Shown in pieces: positions 9,302-19,674 of a DNA stretch of 64,000 nucleotides. The notes under the pieces are model-generated. The model saw only the letters and a list, made by a program, of their open reading frames with translations. It was not told where the DNA came from and did not search any database. The DNA lies in contig CM030938.1 of NCBI GenBank assembly GCA_018136815.1, positions 4,421,724-4,485,723 of the forward strand, in the 5' to 3' direction. A program made the translations under genes and the position numbers. This stretch comes from Isochrysis galbana. Taxonomy: Eukaryota; Haptophyta; Isochrysidales; Isochrysidaceae. Positions within the stretch are counted from its first letter, which is position 1; each line of letters opens with the position of its first letter.

Positions 9302-10900
9302 ATGCTCTCCTCCTCCTCCCGCTCCCTCTCCTCTCTCCTCCGCCCTCTGCGGCGCGGAATGGCGACCAAGGCCGCAGTAGGCGGCGCGGGCACCGCCATC
9401 GGCGCCGCCCTCCTCGCCAAACTCGCCCAGGGCGCCCTGGGAGAGCTAGAGCTGAAGGCGACCTCGGCGGCGCCGCTCCCTCCGCCTTCGGGTGCCATCA
9501 AGTCTCTCTCCTCCGCCTCATCCGCCTCGGCACTGCTTTCAGAGGCGAAGCTGGCGATTCTGCTCGAGGGCACGCCCGCAGAATTTCAGGCTGCGGGCAA
9601 GGCCCTTGCGCCCGGTGCGATCGTCGGAGTGATGGGAGCCACCAATGCGCTCATCGTCGCGAGCGCTGCGGGAGAGGGCAAGACAGTAACCGCGATCTCC
9701 AAGGTGGCGCAGGCAGCGGGAGAGGCAGTGCTCGCCGCGCAGGTGAGGAGGCTGGGATACACGGGGGGCGACTCGACGCTCCTTTTTTTTTTGGGGGGGG
9801 GGGGGCACCGGTCGAATGGGGAGAGGGAAGGGGGGGGGGGGGGAAGACGGGCAAGATGGGGATGTGAGGAAGCTGTGCGCTTGTTGAGTAGTAGTGCAGC
9901 ACACGCGGTATGGCCTTGGTTGTGGATGCCTGGCAGACGGCGTCCGCCATCGTGGTCCAACATCATCGGGAAGTTGCTGCGCTGCGAGGCCCTCTCCGCT
10001 CTTCGTGCGCATTCCGCCTGCCCTCTCGCACCTACTTGCCGCCGACTCCTTTTGCAATCGCCGGCCTCGCTGGACAGGGATCTTCAATCTCCAATGTGAT
10101 TGCATGGGGCGACGGCGTTGTCGACGTCTCGCACGCTACAGTTGACGGGAAGTGGGCCCTCTCGCTCACGGACAATGCGCTCCCCGCCACCACGCCCGCT
10201 TCGCCCGAGGCGGCCGCCGACGCAATCATCTCTCACATGAAGGTGCATTGCCTTGTGCTGCCCCCCCAACCGCTCAGCCTCCCTGCCCCCAACCGGTAGT
10301 TATTGGGGCCCGCGAGTGAAGAACACCGGCGTGCGCGGAGGCACGAGCTGGCTACGTGGCCATGGCGCTCGTGGGCGTGCGCTTATGGCGTCCACGCCAT
10401 TCAGACCGCCCTCAATCGCCTCAGTCATAGGCCACTTTGATCTCACACCCAATCACCCCTTGCTGCGGCGCGTGTCAGGACCTCGTCAACGGCACGGGCG
10501 GTGCATGGACATCCATGGGCGTCCCTGCTGTCGGCGACTTTGGCACTGGCACCGGCATCTTCTATTCAGTGCCCGTCGTGTGCGAGGGCGGTACATACAA
10601 ACGTGTCGGCGGGATCTCGCTCGCGCCAGAGGTGAGAGCGTCGTGCTGCGGAAGCGTGCGTGTACGGCAAGGGTCGGTCTCCGCCTCATTGCCTGCATCT
10701 CCCGCTGGGCACGCGCATCGTCGGCATGTGAAGCCGTCAGGCTGCACGCTGTGGTTCCCGCGCGGGGCCAGACGCGCCCGCGCTCTCTGTGCGCGCGCTG
10801 CTGACAAATGCCGCCTCACCTCGGTCAGGTTGCGGAGGCGATGGAGAAGGCTCGTGTGGCTCTTCTGGCGGAGAAGGAGGGCGTCAAACAGTATTTGTGA
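9302..10900 (+). CDS. Malate/lactate dehydrogenase-family protein lacking the catalytic residues (putative pseudoenzyme)
   Basis: Four exons, 9302-9742, 10078-10242, 10479-10631 and 10829-10900, sum to 276 aa with all junctions in phase 0. The N-terminus (1-20) is Ser/Arg/Leu-rich, as in an organelle presequence. A Rossmann start 'KAAVGGAGTAIGAALLAKLA' follows. The C-terminal third matches cytosolic-type malate dehydrogenase: 'GTGGAWTSMGVPAVGDFGTG', 'IFYSVPVVCEGGTYKRV' and a terminal helix. Where active enzymes have the Arg loop, 'NPANTN', 'LDHNRA' and 'WGNH', this protein has 'LLEGTPAEF', 'VMGATNA', 'SKVAQAAG' and 'AWGDG', so the catalytic Arg, Asp and His appear missing. It is also about 50 residues short. 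Exon joins fall exactly where the family alignment continues, so the model is good. A structural or regulatory role, or decay, is inferred. Confidence 0.75.
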
Positions 10901-11728
10901 AAACAACCGGCCTTACCTAGTCTGAGCGACGCCACGCTTGAGGTCATGCAAGCGACTATCTGATGAGGCCGCTCTCGGCCGGCCCCAGGTTAGCAGGATT
11001 GTATCAGGATGTATGGTGCATCTTGAGCGCACCTCACTGGCATTTGGCTGAGTCTTCCATTCAGCGCGGGGCGACGCACTCGGCGCAGCTTCCTGCGAGC
11101 TGCTCGCGGCCGCAATTCGTGATGCTCGTTGTGTGGTTCGAATCCAATGGCCGGTCGGTGCTGCAGGCAGTCTTTGGGGAAAGCGGGTATGGACGTGTGT
11201 TGCGTGTCGGTGGTGGTATACGTGAAAGAGGATTTTGTGCCGGGTGACGTCTGGCGAGAGCAATCCGCAACAATAAAGCTCCTCCGCCTGCTGCGCTCGC
11301 GTGTGGTGTGCTGCCGCCTGTGTTGAAAAATTGTGTGGTATGCTTGGTCGTGGGCAGAGCATCGTGGGCGCCGACTAACGAGCCCGGAGTAGCGCGCGAT
11401 CGCCCCCCCTCCCCCCCCGCTCGACCGTGAGTAGGGATAGGCAAAGCGCAATATCCGCCTGAGAGTAGTGAAACATCCGTATGTTACGGGCCAGTTTTAG
11501 GACGCTTTCTCGGTCCCCCGCGTACGACTTCACACGGGAGAAATCGAAATCATTTATAGCCAGTGGCTTGGGTCGAGCGGTACCGGAGGCCGGAGGGTCC
11601 TAGCCCTAGCGCCCCGCAGCCTTGCGCCTTGCTTGCCTGAGCCGGCCTACGGCCACTCCGACGCACGAACGGCAGGCACCGCGGCGGCTTGAACACGCGG
11701 TGGCGCTTTGACCCTTCTCCTCGCCGGA
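10901..11728. other. Intergenic, no gene seen
   Basis: ORFs on both strands are short and lack motifs. G/C runs lie at 11400-11425. Confidence 0.4.
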
Positions 11729-11732
11729 AAAC

Positions 11733-12265
11733 TATTGTTATAGTTTGACCTATCTATGGAGCACTTCACCGTCACCGATTCGTCTCCGCCCCCGACGCCG
11801 GGAGTTGCCCCCCGCCCCCCCACCTGCGCCCTGCGCCTCCCCCACCCCGACGCCGACGCGCTCATTCATGGGTAAGCGCGGACCGCCATCGAAGCGCAAG
11901 GCGCCAAAATGGCCAAGCAATTCCCAGCTTCGCCGGCGTTGACTGCAGGGGTGGAGCGTGTGTTCTCGGCCGCAGGGAAAATGCACGGTGATCTACAAAA
12001 ATCTGCGAAGGATACTACTCTAGAGGCGTCTTTGTTTGCTAGTCAGAACACCGAGTGATATCGATATCGACACGGCACACGGCGTGTGTGGTGTCTTGGT
12101 GTGTGGCTCTCGTGCATAGTGTAGTGTGTAGTGCTCGTAAGAGGATGAATGCTATCTATGTACCATCTATAGTTACTATCTACATTTCGATAAGTTGGTG
12201 GTGCGCGCGGAGCGCGGGCGCTCTGAACGCTCCTGTGCCTCCAGCGCCCAACGCGAGGTCAACTG
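11733..12265 (+). mobile_element. hAT-derived unit, copy 1 (transposase C-terminal dimerisation region)
   Basis: The unit begins with 'ATTGTTATAGTTTGA' (shared with 32254, 46272, 51648 and 56886). It carries a forward reading 'LTAGVERVFSAAGKMHGDL' followed by 'LEASLFASQNTE' and a stop at about 12057. This is the hAT C-terminal pattern 'S.ERVFS.AGK..'. The 3' flank (12113-12265) recurs nearly identically at 13478-13630, showing that the whole unit was duplicated. Confidence 0.65.
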
Positions 12266-12430
12266 CAAGGCTAGGGCTGACCATTAACAGGCAAGTTTTT
12301 TGAAAACCCATTAGTAGTTTTTCAAGGTCAGCACATTAACAGGTTGAGTTTTTTCTTGGGTGTTAACAGGTTGTTTTAGGGGTGTTAATACCCTGTTAGT
12401 GGCCATTAACAGGTTAAACCCATTACAAGC
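12266..12430 (+). mobile_element. Left part of a hAT-type MITE with TIR CAAGGCTAGGGCTG
   Basis: GTCAACTG (12258-12265) precedes CAAGGCTAGGGCTG, and the inverted end CAGCCCTAGCCTTG followed by GTCAACTG lies at 13809-13830. The 8-bp duplication and inverted ends fit a hAT insertion, later split by further copies. Inside are repeated 'TTAACAGG' motifs, also seen at 13660-14035 and in the MITE at 23951. Confidence 0.6.
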
Positions 12431-12439
12431 CGTTACCCC

Positions 12440-13630
12440 AACGTTGGAATACATGTTTGGGGCGGGATTCCCTTCCCCCCTCCCCTCCCACCGCCCCCCG
12501 ACGCCGAGAGCTGTCCCCCCCCCCTTACCTGCGCCCTGCGCCTCCCCCCCCCCCCCCCCGCCCCGACGCCGACGCGCTCATGGGTAAGCGCGCACCGCCA
12601 TCGAAGCGCAAGGCGCCAAAATGGCCAAGCAATTCCTAGCGTCGCCGGCGTTGACCGCAGGGGTGGAGCGTGTGTTCTCGGCCGCAGGGAAAATATGCGA
12701 AGGATACTACTCTAGAGGCGTCTTTGTCTTTGTTTGCTAGTCAGAACACCGAGTGATATCGATATCGACACGGCACACGGCGTATGTGGTGTCTTGGTGT
12801 GTGGCTCTCGTCGGATAAAGGTAGCCAGCTTTCTAGGACCAGTCCTAGAAACTAGGACGGACTTTGCTAGGTGAGAGCATGAGCATACCATGTTATTTTG
12901 TAGGCCCAAACCTTGGCTATTGAGTTACCACATGCATGTCCTCATTAAATGTTCCAGGTGTACCTAGGCACCATTCCCTCAGCAACACCAAGTTTTGTGA
13001 CGCGTTTACGGGTCACCAGGTCGCATTTGCTGCTTGTCCTAGAAACGGGAGAAATGGCTGATACCACCCAATGGGGAGCTCTTCTACCCATGGTCCCCAG
13101 GAGATGAAATGTTGCTTTGACTGTTCTCTTTGAGACCTTCAGTGACCACCAAGCTTGGTTTTGTCATCTAAGTGTCCAATCCGCTAGCCTACTGCTCCAA
13201 AAGGTCTAAAATAAAACTCCTCTGGTGCGAGCGGACGCCCGAGTGCAGCACCGCATGCTGAATTTGGTAGCAAAAGTAAGCAAAGGCAAGCTCCGCAGAG
13301 TTGGTCATGGGGAGAGCTAAGGTTGAATGGGATGTGGAGATGGTTTGCTTCAGGTAATGGGATGTCTCATAAGCTCACCATAGGCTATAATGGAGGCATG
13401 ATCGGCAGAGTCCTAGAAATCCAAGAATTTTCTAGGACGTGGTCCTAGTTTCTAGGACGGAATATTTTGTCCGTCGTGCATAGTGTAGTGTGTAGTGCTC
13501 GTAAGAGGATGAATGCTATCTATGTACCATCTATAGTTACTATCTACATTTCGATAAGTTGGTGGTGCGCGCGGAGCGCGGCCGCTCTGAACGCTCCTAT
13601 GCCTCCAGCGCCCAACGCGAGGTCAACTGC
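12440..13630 (+). mobile_element. hAT-derived unit, copy 2, split by a MITE
   Basis: It repeats the 11790-12265 unit, including 'VERVFSAAGKI' with an internal deletion and the CGATATCGATATCGAC stretch. It is interrupted at 12812-13473 by a MITE, after which the unit resumes at 13478. The uninterrupted copy 1 gives the empty-site sequence. Confidence 0.65.
12812..13473. mobile_element. 662-bp MITE, family A (4-bp TSD TCGT), copy 1
   Basis: It begins CGGATAAAGG and ends TTTTGTCCG, with internal complementary 'TCTAGGAC' and 'GTCCTAG' blocks near both ends. TCGT lies at 12808-12811 and again at 13474-13477. The undisturbed paralogue at 12105-12120 reads CTCTCGTGCATAG, which confirms a 4-bp target duplication. 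A second copy of similar length is at 55850-56518. There is no transposase ORF. Confidence 0.85.
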
Positions 13631-14041
13631 TGGTGCTCGGAGCCCCTCCCACAAGTGCCCATTAATGGTACAATAACGGGCAATTTTGAGTTTCTCAGAG
13701 GGCCCAAACTCAGCACATTAACAGGTTTAGTTTTGGGCTGGGTGTTAACAGGTAAGATGTTGCCCATTACTGGGTATTAATGGTATTAACTTGTTAACGG
13801 GCTTAACCCAGCCCTAGCCTTGGTCAACTGCCGGTGCTCGGAGCCCCTCCCACAAGCGCCCATTAATGGTACAATAACAATAACGGGCAATTTTGAGTTT
13901 CTCAGAGGGCCCAAACCCAGCACATTACACATTAACAGGTTTAAAGTTTTGGGTTGGGTGTTAACAGGTCAGATGTCGCCCATTACTGGGTATTAATGGT
14001 ATTAACTTGTTATAACGGGCTTAACCCAGCCCTAGCCTTGC
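13631..14041 (+). repeat. Tandem duplication of a MITE-like 200-bp unit
   Basis: 'GGTGCTCGGAGCCCCTCCCA' starts two successive units (13632 and 13833). Each continues through 'CCCATTAATGGTAC', several 'TTAACAGG' motifs and an end 'CAGCCCTAGCCTTG' (13809-13822 and 14028-14041). Confidence 0.7.
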
Positions 14042-14934
14042 TAACAACCCCCTCCCCCTTCCCCAATTCCCTCTTTAGTGGAGAGCTGGTTCCGGGGAGG
14101 CAGCGCGCACTGCCTCGGCTAGGAGTTGGAGTGGAGGGGGCGGGAGACTGTGACTTTGTCCTTCGCTCGGCAACTAAGTTTATACTTGGTTCGCCCATGG
14201 GGGGGCACGAGCCCCCCCCCTCTCCACTCCTCCCCTGCCGTGGGGGAGGAACCACCCATCCTCCTGGCATGCCTGATGGCTTGCCAGGAGGCCACTGCCC
14301 TGCTGACCAACTCTCTCCCTGACAGGCTCGCCTGCTATTCGCGCGTCCTGGCCCCTTGTGGCCAGCCCATCGCTCCAACCCCCCCTCCCCCCCTGTTTGA
14401 CAGGCAGACAGGTGCAGAGTGGGGGCCCCTAAGGCCCAGGAGCGCTGACGAATTGGGATGGCCCAAAGGGCCTGAGGGCAATGAGGAAGGAGCAAGGCCG
14501 GCGGCAGGCGCGGCGGAGGAGACGACTTCAGAGACGCTGACGGGCTGAAGCCCGTCAGCAGAGGAAGGCGGGCAGGCGGGCTTGGGCGAGGGCGAGGACG
14601 GCGGCGAGAGCGACATCGAACGAGCGGCGAGAGGCGAGGGCGAGTGAGAGGAGGGCTGTGGTGGCAGGGGCTGGCGAGGCGAGGAGGGATTGTAGGGTAT
14701 GAGTGTTACGAGAGCGAGAGCGACGAGAGCGAGAGCGACGACGGATGACGACTGACGACAGGACGACGGACAACGGACACCCAGGAAAACACTCCGACTC
14801 TCGCCCCACGACTTTCTTCACATAACTCGACTGAAATCAAACCCAAACACTCCGGCCAGACGACGACGGACGACGATCAGAAGGAGATCTGTCGGCGATC
14901 CCGTCCGGAAGGGGAATCGCACCGGCAGGCGGTG
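14042..14934. other. Intergenic, no recognisable gene
   Basis: The region contains GC-rich open frames on both strands without motifs and a palindrome-like 'GCTGACGGGCTGAAGCCCGTCAGC' type hairpin near 14536. GAGAGCGA repeats lie at 14715-14745. Confidence 0.4.
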
Positions 14935-15508
14935 AGGCGGTAGGGCTCGGGGGCCCGGGTCACGACGAGCCCAAAGAGCACCCGCGCAGTGGGAGTCGCC
15001 GGCTGATCCCGCCATCGTGAGAACTTGTGGGACTTTGTCAAAAAAAGTCTGCTCGGCCAACTTCCCCCCTCCTTCAAACATCAAACAAGGTAGAGGGTAT
15101 CCCAAAGGTCGGCGCGAGTGGCGAGAACGGTGCGGGGCCGGCGAGGGGGGTCGAGACGGGCCTCAGAGGCCCCGAGAGACGAGAGACGAGCCCATCCAAA
15201 GGAATGGGGGAGGCCCAAACATTTGAGGGATGAGTGGTCGAGAGAAGCCCAAAGGGTAATTCGGGCATGTGGAGGTCGAGGACGGTCGAGATCGAGCGAT
15301 GCGAGCGTTCGGATCGACTCGCGGGGGTACCATGTTCGAATAGAGCGCGTGGGACAGCCGTGGGCAGGCCCATACCGAGTAGCGAGACGAGGGCTAGATG
15401 TAGCATGGTCTTAGCGACGCAAGGAGGGGGACGAGATCGGAGGACACCCGATTAAGCGTACACCAAGGCACATGGGGACTATGAGCCCCTTCTAATACAA
15501 AACTCCAG
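14935..15508 (-). repeat. Retroelement-derived repeat, copy 1 (pair of 29659-30079)
   Basis: The sequence from 'GGTAGGGC' to 'CAAAACTCCAGAC' is about 95% identical to 29659-30079. This copy carries about 150 extra bases (15291-15440) bounded by 'CGAGATCG' on both sides. The other copy is followed on the reverse strand by a gag-like ORF, so the repeat is probably the LTR or leader of a retrotransposon on the minus strand. Confidence 0.6.
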
Positions 15509-15604
15509 ACGTGCCTTAGGAAGATTTAAGATTATCCTATAAGGCAAATACCCCCATCCATGATAGAAGCTAGACTCGAGCGAGTATTGTAGTAGTGCGA
15601 ACGC

Positions 15605-15714
15605 TCTCAAATCCCCCCGAATGTCTCTCTACTCTCTCTCCAACCACTTCTCACTTGTTTGGAGCGTTGTTCTACTTACACACGACACCCGCGCGACGCT
15701 GAGAGAGAGAGCTA

Positions 15715-15758
<44 letters not shown>

Positions 15759-16096
15759 CCTTCCTTTTTACTCTCTCCCCTTTATATAATTTGTGTCCCC
15801 TGTCTACTCTCTCCTCCCTCCCCCCCCCCCCTCTCTCTCTCTCACTTCTCGCGCCCCCTCGCCCGTCCTCTCTCACTCTCTCTCCTCCCCTCTCTCCGTC
15901 TCTCTCCCCTCCCCCGCCTTCCCGCCCGTCCTCCCCAACCCTCCTCGCTCTTCTCTCTCCCTCTCCGTCTGGTCTCTCTCTCTCTCTCTCTCTTCCCTCC
16001 TCACTCCCCCCTCCCCCTCCCCCATGGCTTCCCCCCCTCCCCCCCTCCCCCTCTCCCCCCACCGAGGCCACGCGCGCTCTCCGCTCCACACTCACA
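15605..16096 (+). promoter_or_regulatory. CT-rich tract upstream of the large low-complexity gene
   Basis: Nearly 400 bases of CTCTCT and C-runs end just before the ATG at 16097. They translate as an artefactual Ser/Leu/Pro run in frame, so the ATG after the tract is preferred as the start. Confidence 0.4.
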
Positions 16097-18793
16097 ATGA
16101 TGGCCTTCCTCGCGAGGCACAGCCCACACACACACAAACCACACATGCACAGCCCGCACGGATCACACACGAACCAGAGCCCACACATACACAGCCTACA
16201 CACACAGAGCCCACACACACAGAGCACACACCACACAGCCACACACCGCCCACACACACACAGCCCACACGCACAGAGCACACACGGCCCACACACAAGC
16301 CAGAATCCACCCTCCACACCCACATACGGCCCACACACACCGTCACACCCACGCACGCACCACACGCACTCCTCGCGTCGCGACGCGCAGCTCTCACAAG
16401 GCAGCCACGGCCACGCGGCGGCGGCTTCCTCATCCTCCTCCTCCTCCTCCTCGGTCTCACTGCGTGAGCATCTCCGCCAGACCCAGCTCTGGCAGGTCGC
16501 CAGACAGTCGGTGGCGCTCGCGAGAGGCGAGGCGGCCGCCAGGAGCTTCGAGCCTCAGCTGATCCAGTCGGTCGCCACGCTGGCCAACTCGCTGCGCGCG
16601 TGCGCGATGGAGCGCGCAGAGGCGCAGGCGGCAGCTGCAGCCGCCTCACAGCACGAGAACCAGCGCGCGGAGGCGCACGCGCGCCGGATGGGCGCCGTTG
16701 CGCCGCACCGCACCGCCGCGCAGGCGGCCGCGCTCGCAATCGGTGGCCCCACGCTGGACGCCCACGAGGCAGCCCTGTCGGGCGTCTCGGCGATCGCCGA
16801 AGCTGGCGCGCCCGGCCCCGACCTCTTCACTCTGGTGCCATTGCCAGCCGGCCGCTACCTGCTGCGCTCTCGCAGGGCGCGGCTCGCGGGCGGTGGACCG
16901 AGCGGCGACCGGCTCTACGTCGCCGGCGCGGTGCAAGGCACCGGCGGGCCGGGCGAGATGGTGCCTGTACTCGCGTCGGAGGCGATGGCTTGCGCCTCGC
17001 CCGTGGCGGTTCACACGGCGGAGCCAGCTGGGCGGCAGTGCGCGCGTGGAGGTGGCACGGCGGCCGAGGCAGCCCTAGCGGCGGGCGCGCGAGCGGTGGC
17101 CCTGCACGCGGGGATGACGCCGCGGCTGCACGCCGGCGGCTCGTACGCCGTGGTCGTCATCAACGGCGACCGGATGCACGCTGCCGAGGACGGTGTGCTC
17201 TCGCTCGGTGCGCCGCGTAGGCGCGAGGACGCGCATTTTCTGTTGCTCTCGCTGTCGCCGCAAGAGTGCTCCGCGCTCGCCGCGGAGGAGGCTGAGGCTG
17301 CCCATTTGGCCGGCGTAACGCAAGCGCGAGCACCCGCCGATGGCGCACGCACGGAAGATGCGCCCTCGCTCGTGCGTCTTCTGCACCCGCCGAGTGGGAA
17401 GATCCTGCACGTCGATCACCAAACCTCGCATCTCCACCTAGCGCACGGCGCAGGGCGCCCCGCCGCCCTTGGAGCGTCTCTCGATGACGGCTCCGTCTTC
17501 GAGCTCTGCCCACAGCGCCGCCCAACCGCCGATCATCGTGCTTTCCAGTTGTGGCACGGGACGCGGGCGGAGAGCGCACCGCTCAGACGCATTGAGGGCA
17601 CTCGGAAGGGGCCGGTGCGCGGCAAGAGCGCGCAGCCCGCTATGCGGGCTCGTGTGCCGGGATGTGGGCTTGCCGTAGCAGTGGCGGCGGTCCCCGGCGG
17701 CCCCGATCGGTCCGAAGCTGAAACGATCGGCCTTGTCGGGGACGCCGTCGCCTCGGAAACCTCCGACGAGCCCACGCGCTCTGCGTGTGCAATAGACTCC
17801 CGCCGAGCGGCCGAAGCGGCGCCTTCCTGGTGCAATTCAGCCGAGCGCGTCCTCTACGCTCGGCCTTGGACGCAGCACAGCACCGTCGATGGCCAACGAG
17901 GGGTGGACCCTAGCCTTGGCAACCCGGCGGCTGCGGCTCGCCGCCGTCCATTGACGGCCAGCCACAGTGTTGCGAGCTGCCGTCGAGGGCCCCACGGAGC
18001 CTCTCCGGGTGCAAGTGCGAGACCGCTGCAGACCGATGGGCTTTTCGGACCCTCTCAGCCTCATGGCGACGCACTCTCGTCCAGGGGGTTGGGCGCTCGG
18101 CCTCCCGGCCTCGCGCCGCCGCCGATCGCCAATTTGTCACGAGCCGTCGACGGCGAGACGGTCGCTGAGGCCATGGGCGGTGGCACCCTTCGCAGATATG
18201 GCGCGCCTACATTCGACCTCCAGGCCATGCAAACCGCTACTCAGATGCGGCGCTCCGCGAGCGCTGGACTATTCCGCTCGCCCACCGCCCGGTCGACACA
18301 GCCCTCGCACACGCCTGCTGGCGTCCCTGGCGCCGGCATGCGACCATCCCAGGTGGACGCACCTAGAAAGTCGGGCGCAGTCCAGCCAGCCGGGTCCACG
18401 GCAACGGGCGCATCGGCGGGGTCGTGTCAGCCAGCGTCATGGGCTGCAGTGGACGCCGCCAAGAAGGGTGCGGACCACGCCTGCACGCGCCACAGACCGG
18501 CCTCGGCTGCAACCACACATTCGCGATGGGCGCTCAAGCCAGTGCGTGATGCGGCTCGAGCTTCTCCTGTTGTGGCGTCTGGGAATCCACGTTCTGCTGC
18601 TCGAGCACTGAGCGTGTTGGACACGGATGCCACGCAATATGACAGTGGCGCTTCACGGCGAGAGTTCGACAATGCCCAGTTGTCGCCCGGGCAGAGACTA
18701 GACGTCGATTACTCCAAGGTGAAGGACGAGATGGCAGAGCTCGTCGCCTCTTGGGCGACAAAGCGCACGGGAAAGCTACGCCACGCCTTGTGA
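16097..18793 (+). CDS. Large uncharacterised protein with His/Ser/Thr/Pro-rich N-terminal repeats
   Basis: This is an 898-aa single-exon ORF, with the start chosen after the CT tract. Residues 10-110 consist of short 'HTHSPH' and 'TQSPHT' repeats encoded by a CACACA-rich stretch. A poly-Ser run of about 12 follows (near 115-130). A globular part (about 130-480) contains 'DLFTLVPLPAGRYLLRSRR' and, 200 residues later, 'GKILHVDHQTSHLHLAHG' with 'GSVFELCPQ'. These look like beta-strand repeats of a trefoil or lectin-like fold, but this is only an impression. The rest is disordered, basic and Ser/Ala/Arg-rich, and ends in a charged helix 'YSKVKDEMAELVASWATKR'. I do not recognise the family. Part of the open frame may reflect high GC. 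Confidence 0.5.
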   Translation: MMAFLARHSPHTHKPHMHSPHGSHTNQSPHIHSLHTQSPHTQSTHHTATHRPHTHSPHAQSTHGPHTSQNPPSTPTYGPHTPSHPRTHHTHSSRRDAQLSQGSHGHAAAASSSSSSSSSVSLREHLRQTQLWQVARQSVALARGEAAARSFEPQLIQSVATLANSLRACAMERAEAQAAAAAASQHENQRAEAHARRMGAVAPHRTAAQAAALAIGGPTLDAHEAALSGVSAIAEAGAPGPDLFTLVPLPAGRYLLRSRRARLAGGGPSGDRLYVAGAVQGTGGPGEMVPVLASEAMACASPVAVHTAEPAGRQCARGGGTAAEAALAAGARAVALHAGMTPRLHAGGSYAVVVINGDRMHAAEDGVLSLGAPRRREDAHFLLLSLSPQECSALAAEEAEAAHLAGVTQARAPADGARTEDAPSLVRLLHPPSGKILHVDHQTSHLHLAHGAGRPAALGASLDDGSVFELCPQRRPTADHRAFQLWHGTRAESAPLRRIEGTRKGPVRGKSAQPAMRARVPGCGLAVAVAAVPGGPDRSEAETIGLVGDAVASETSDEPTRSACAIDSRRAAEAAPSWCNSAERVLYARPWTQHSTVDGQRGVDPSLGNPAAAARRRPLTASHSVASCRRGPHGASPGASARPLQTDGLFGPSQPHGDALSSRGLGARPPGLAPPPIANLSRAVDGETVAEAMGGGTLRRYGAPTFDLQAMQTATQMRRSASAGLFRSPTARSTQPSHTPAGVPGAGMRPSQVDAPRKSGAVQPAGSTATGASAGSCQPASWAAVDAAKKGADHACTRHRPASAATTHSRWALKPVRDAARASPVVASGNPRSAARALSVLDTDATQYDSGASRREFDNAQLSPGQRLDVDYSKVKDEMAELVASWATKRTGKLRHAL

Positions 18794-19674
18794 CGCGAGA
18801 CGAGCGAATGGCTTGTGGGCGCAGCTGCACGCGCGTGCGCATTCCCTGCAGGGCCGTGCCCTGAGCGTCTCCTACTAGACCACCGCATCGTGGAGCGTGG
18901 ACCCCGCGCTCCTCGCACGCGGGCTTTCCGTGAGAGCTAGCCCTCTGCGACGGACCTCGCGGTGTGGAACGCACATGACAGGCTGTGTAAGCCCAAGAAG
19001 AGGGAGGCAATGGTGGGCTGCCCGAGGGATGGTGGCGAACATCGTCGACTTACTCACCAACAACCATGTTTCACCACACGCTTCAAAGGAAGACGCCGTA
19101 GCGTTGGCCTACAGCTATAGCGCGCTAGCCCTAGTGCAGCACACCACAACCAATAGTGACACATCAACACTGTGCAAATGCAAATGCTTGAGGGGGTTAG
19201 GGAGGGGGGTAGGCGAGCTACTCGCGAGAAATTGTATTTTCATGTTGACGTGGAAGATCAGAACTGCTTGCTACTTGTAGGGATCGGCGATGGCGGCCAT
19301 CGCTATTTGATGGTCTCGCTGCCAAAGGACAGCAACTAGAACTAGCAACTGCAACGCTATAACTTTTGGGGTCGGCTGTGGGACGTGGGACGCGCTGACG
19401 CGCTTAGCTACATCATACATCATTGCGCCTCGCGCTTCGTGCCTAGAGGGCTTCCACAGCCACCGAATCTATGGGCTATTTTGGCTCTCCAAGGGTGCAG
19501 GGAATGTCTCTCAGAGTCTCCTGAGAGCTTGGGGGCTGCGGGGGAGCGGGTAGCGAGCAGTGGACGAAAGAAAGAGTGTGGAAGCTCTAATTTTGGCGCT
19601 TTTTCGGCAGTAAGGAGTTCATTAGGATATTTTGTAGAAGAGAGAGAGTTAGAGAGTGGAGAGAGAGAAGGCGG
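18794..19674. other. Intergenic between two forward genes
   Basis: No gene is recognisable. A short GAGAGA tract (19638-19670) lies immediately before the start of the Era-like gene. Confidence 0.4.

Noticed and set aside
15300..15400. tRNA-like 'TTCGAA' motif in the extra block of the retroelement repeat
   Set aside because: No matching A box or acceptor stem at the right distance.
15659..16096. Extension of the large ORF upstream of 16097 with Ser/Leu/Pro runs
   Set aside because: Encoded by the CT tract; judged non-coding leader by analogy with the other genes.
16646..17579. Several overlapping ORFs on both strands within the large low-complexity gene
   Set aside because: Stops are rare in this GC-rich stretch in all frames. 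These frames have Arg-rich content typical of shadow frames.
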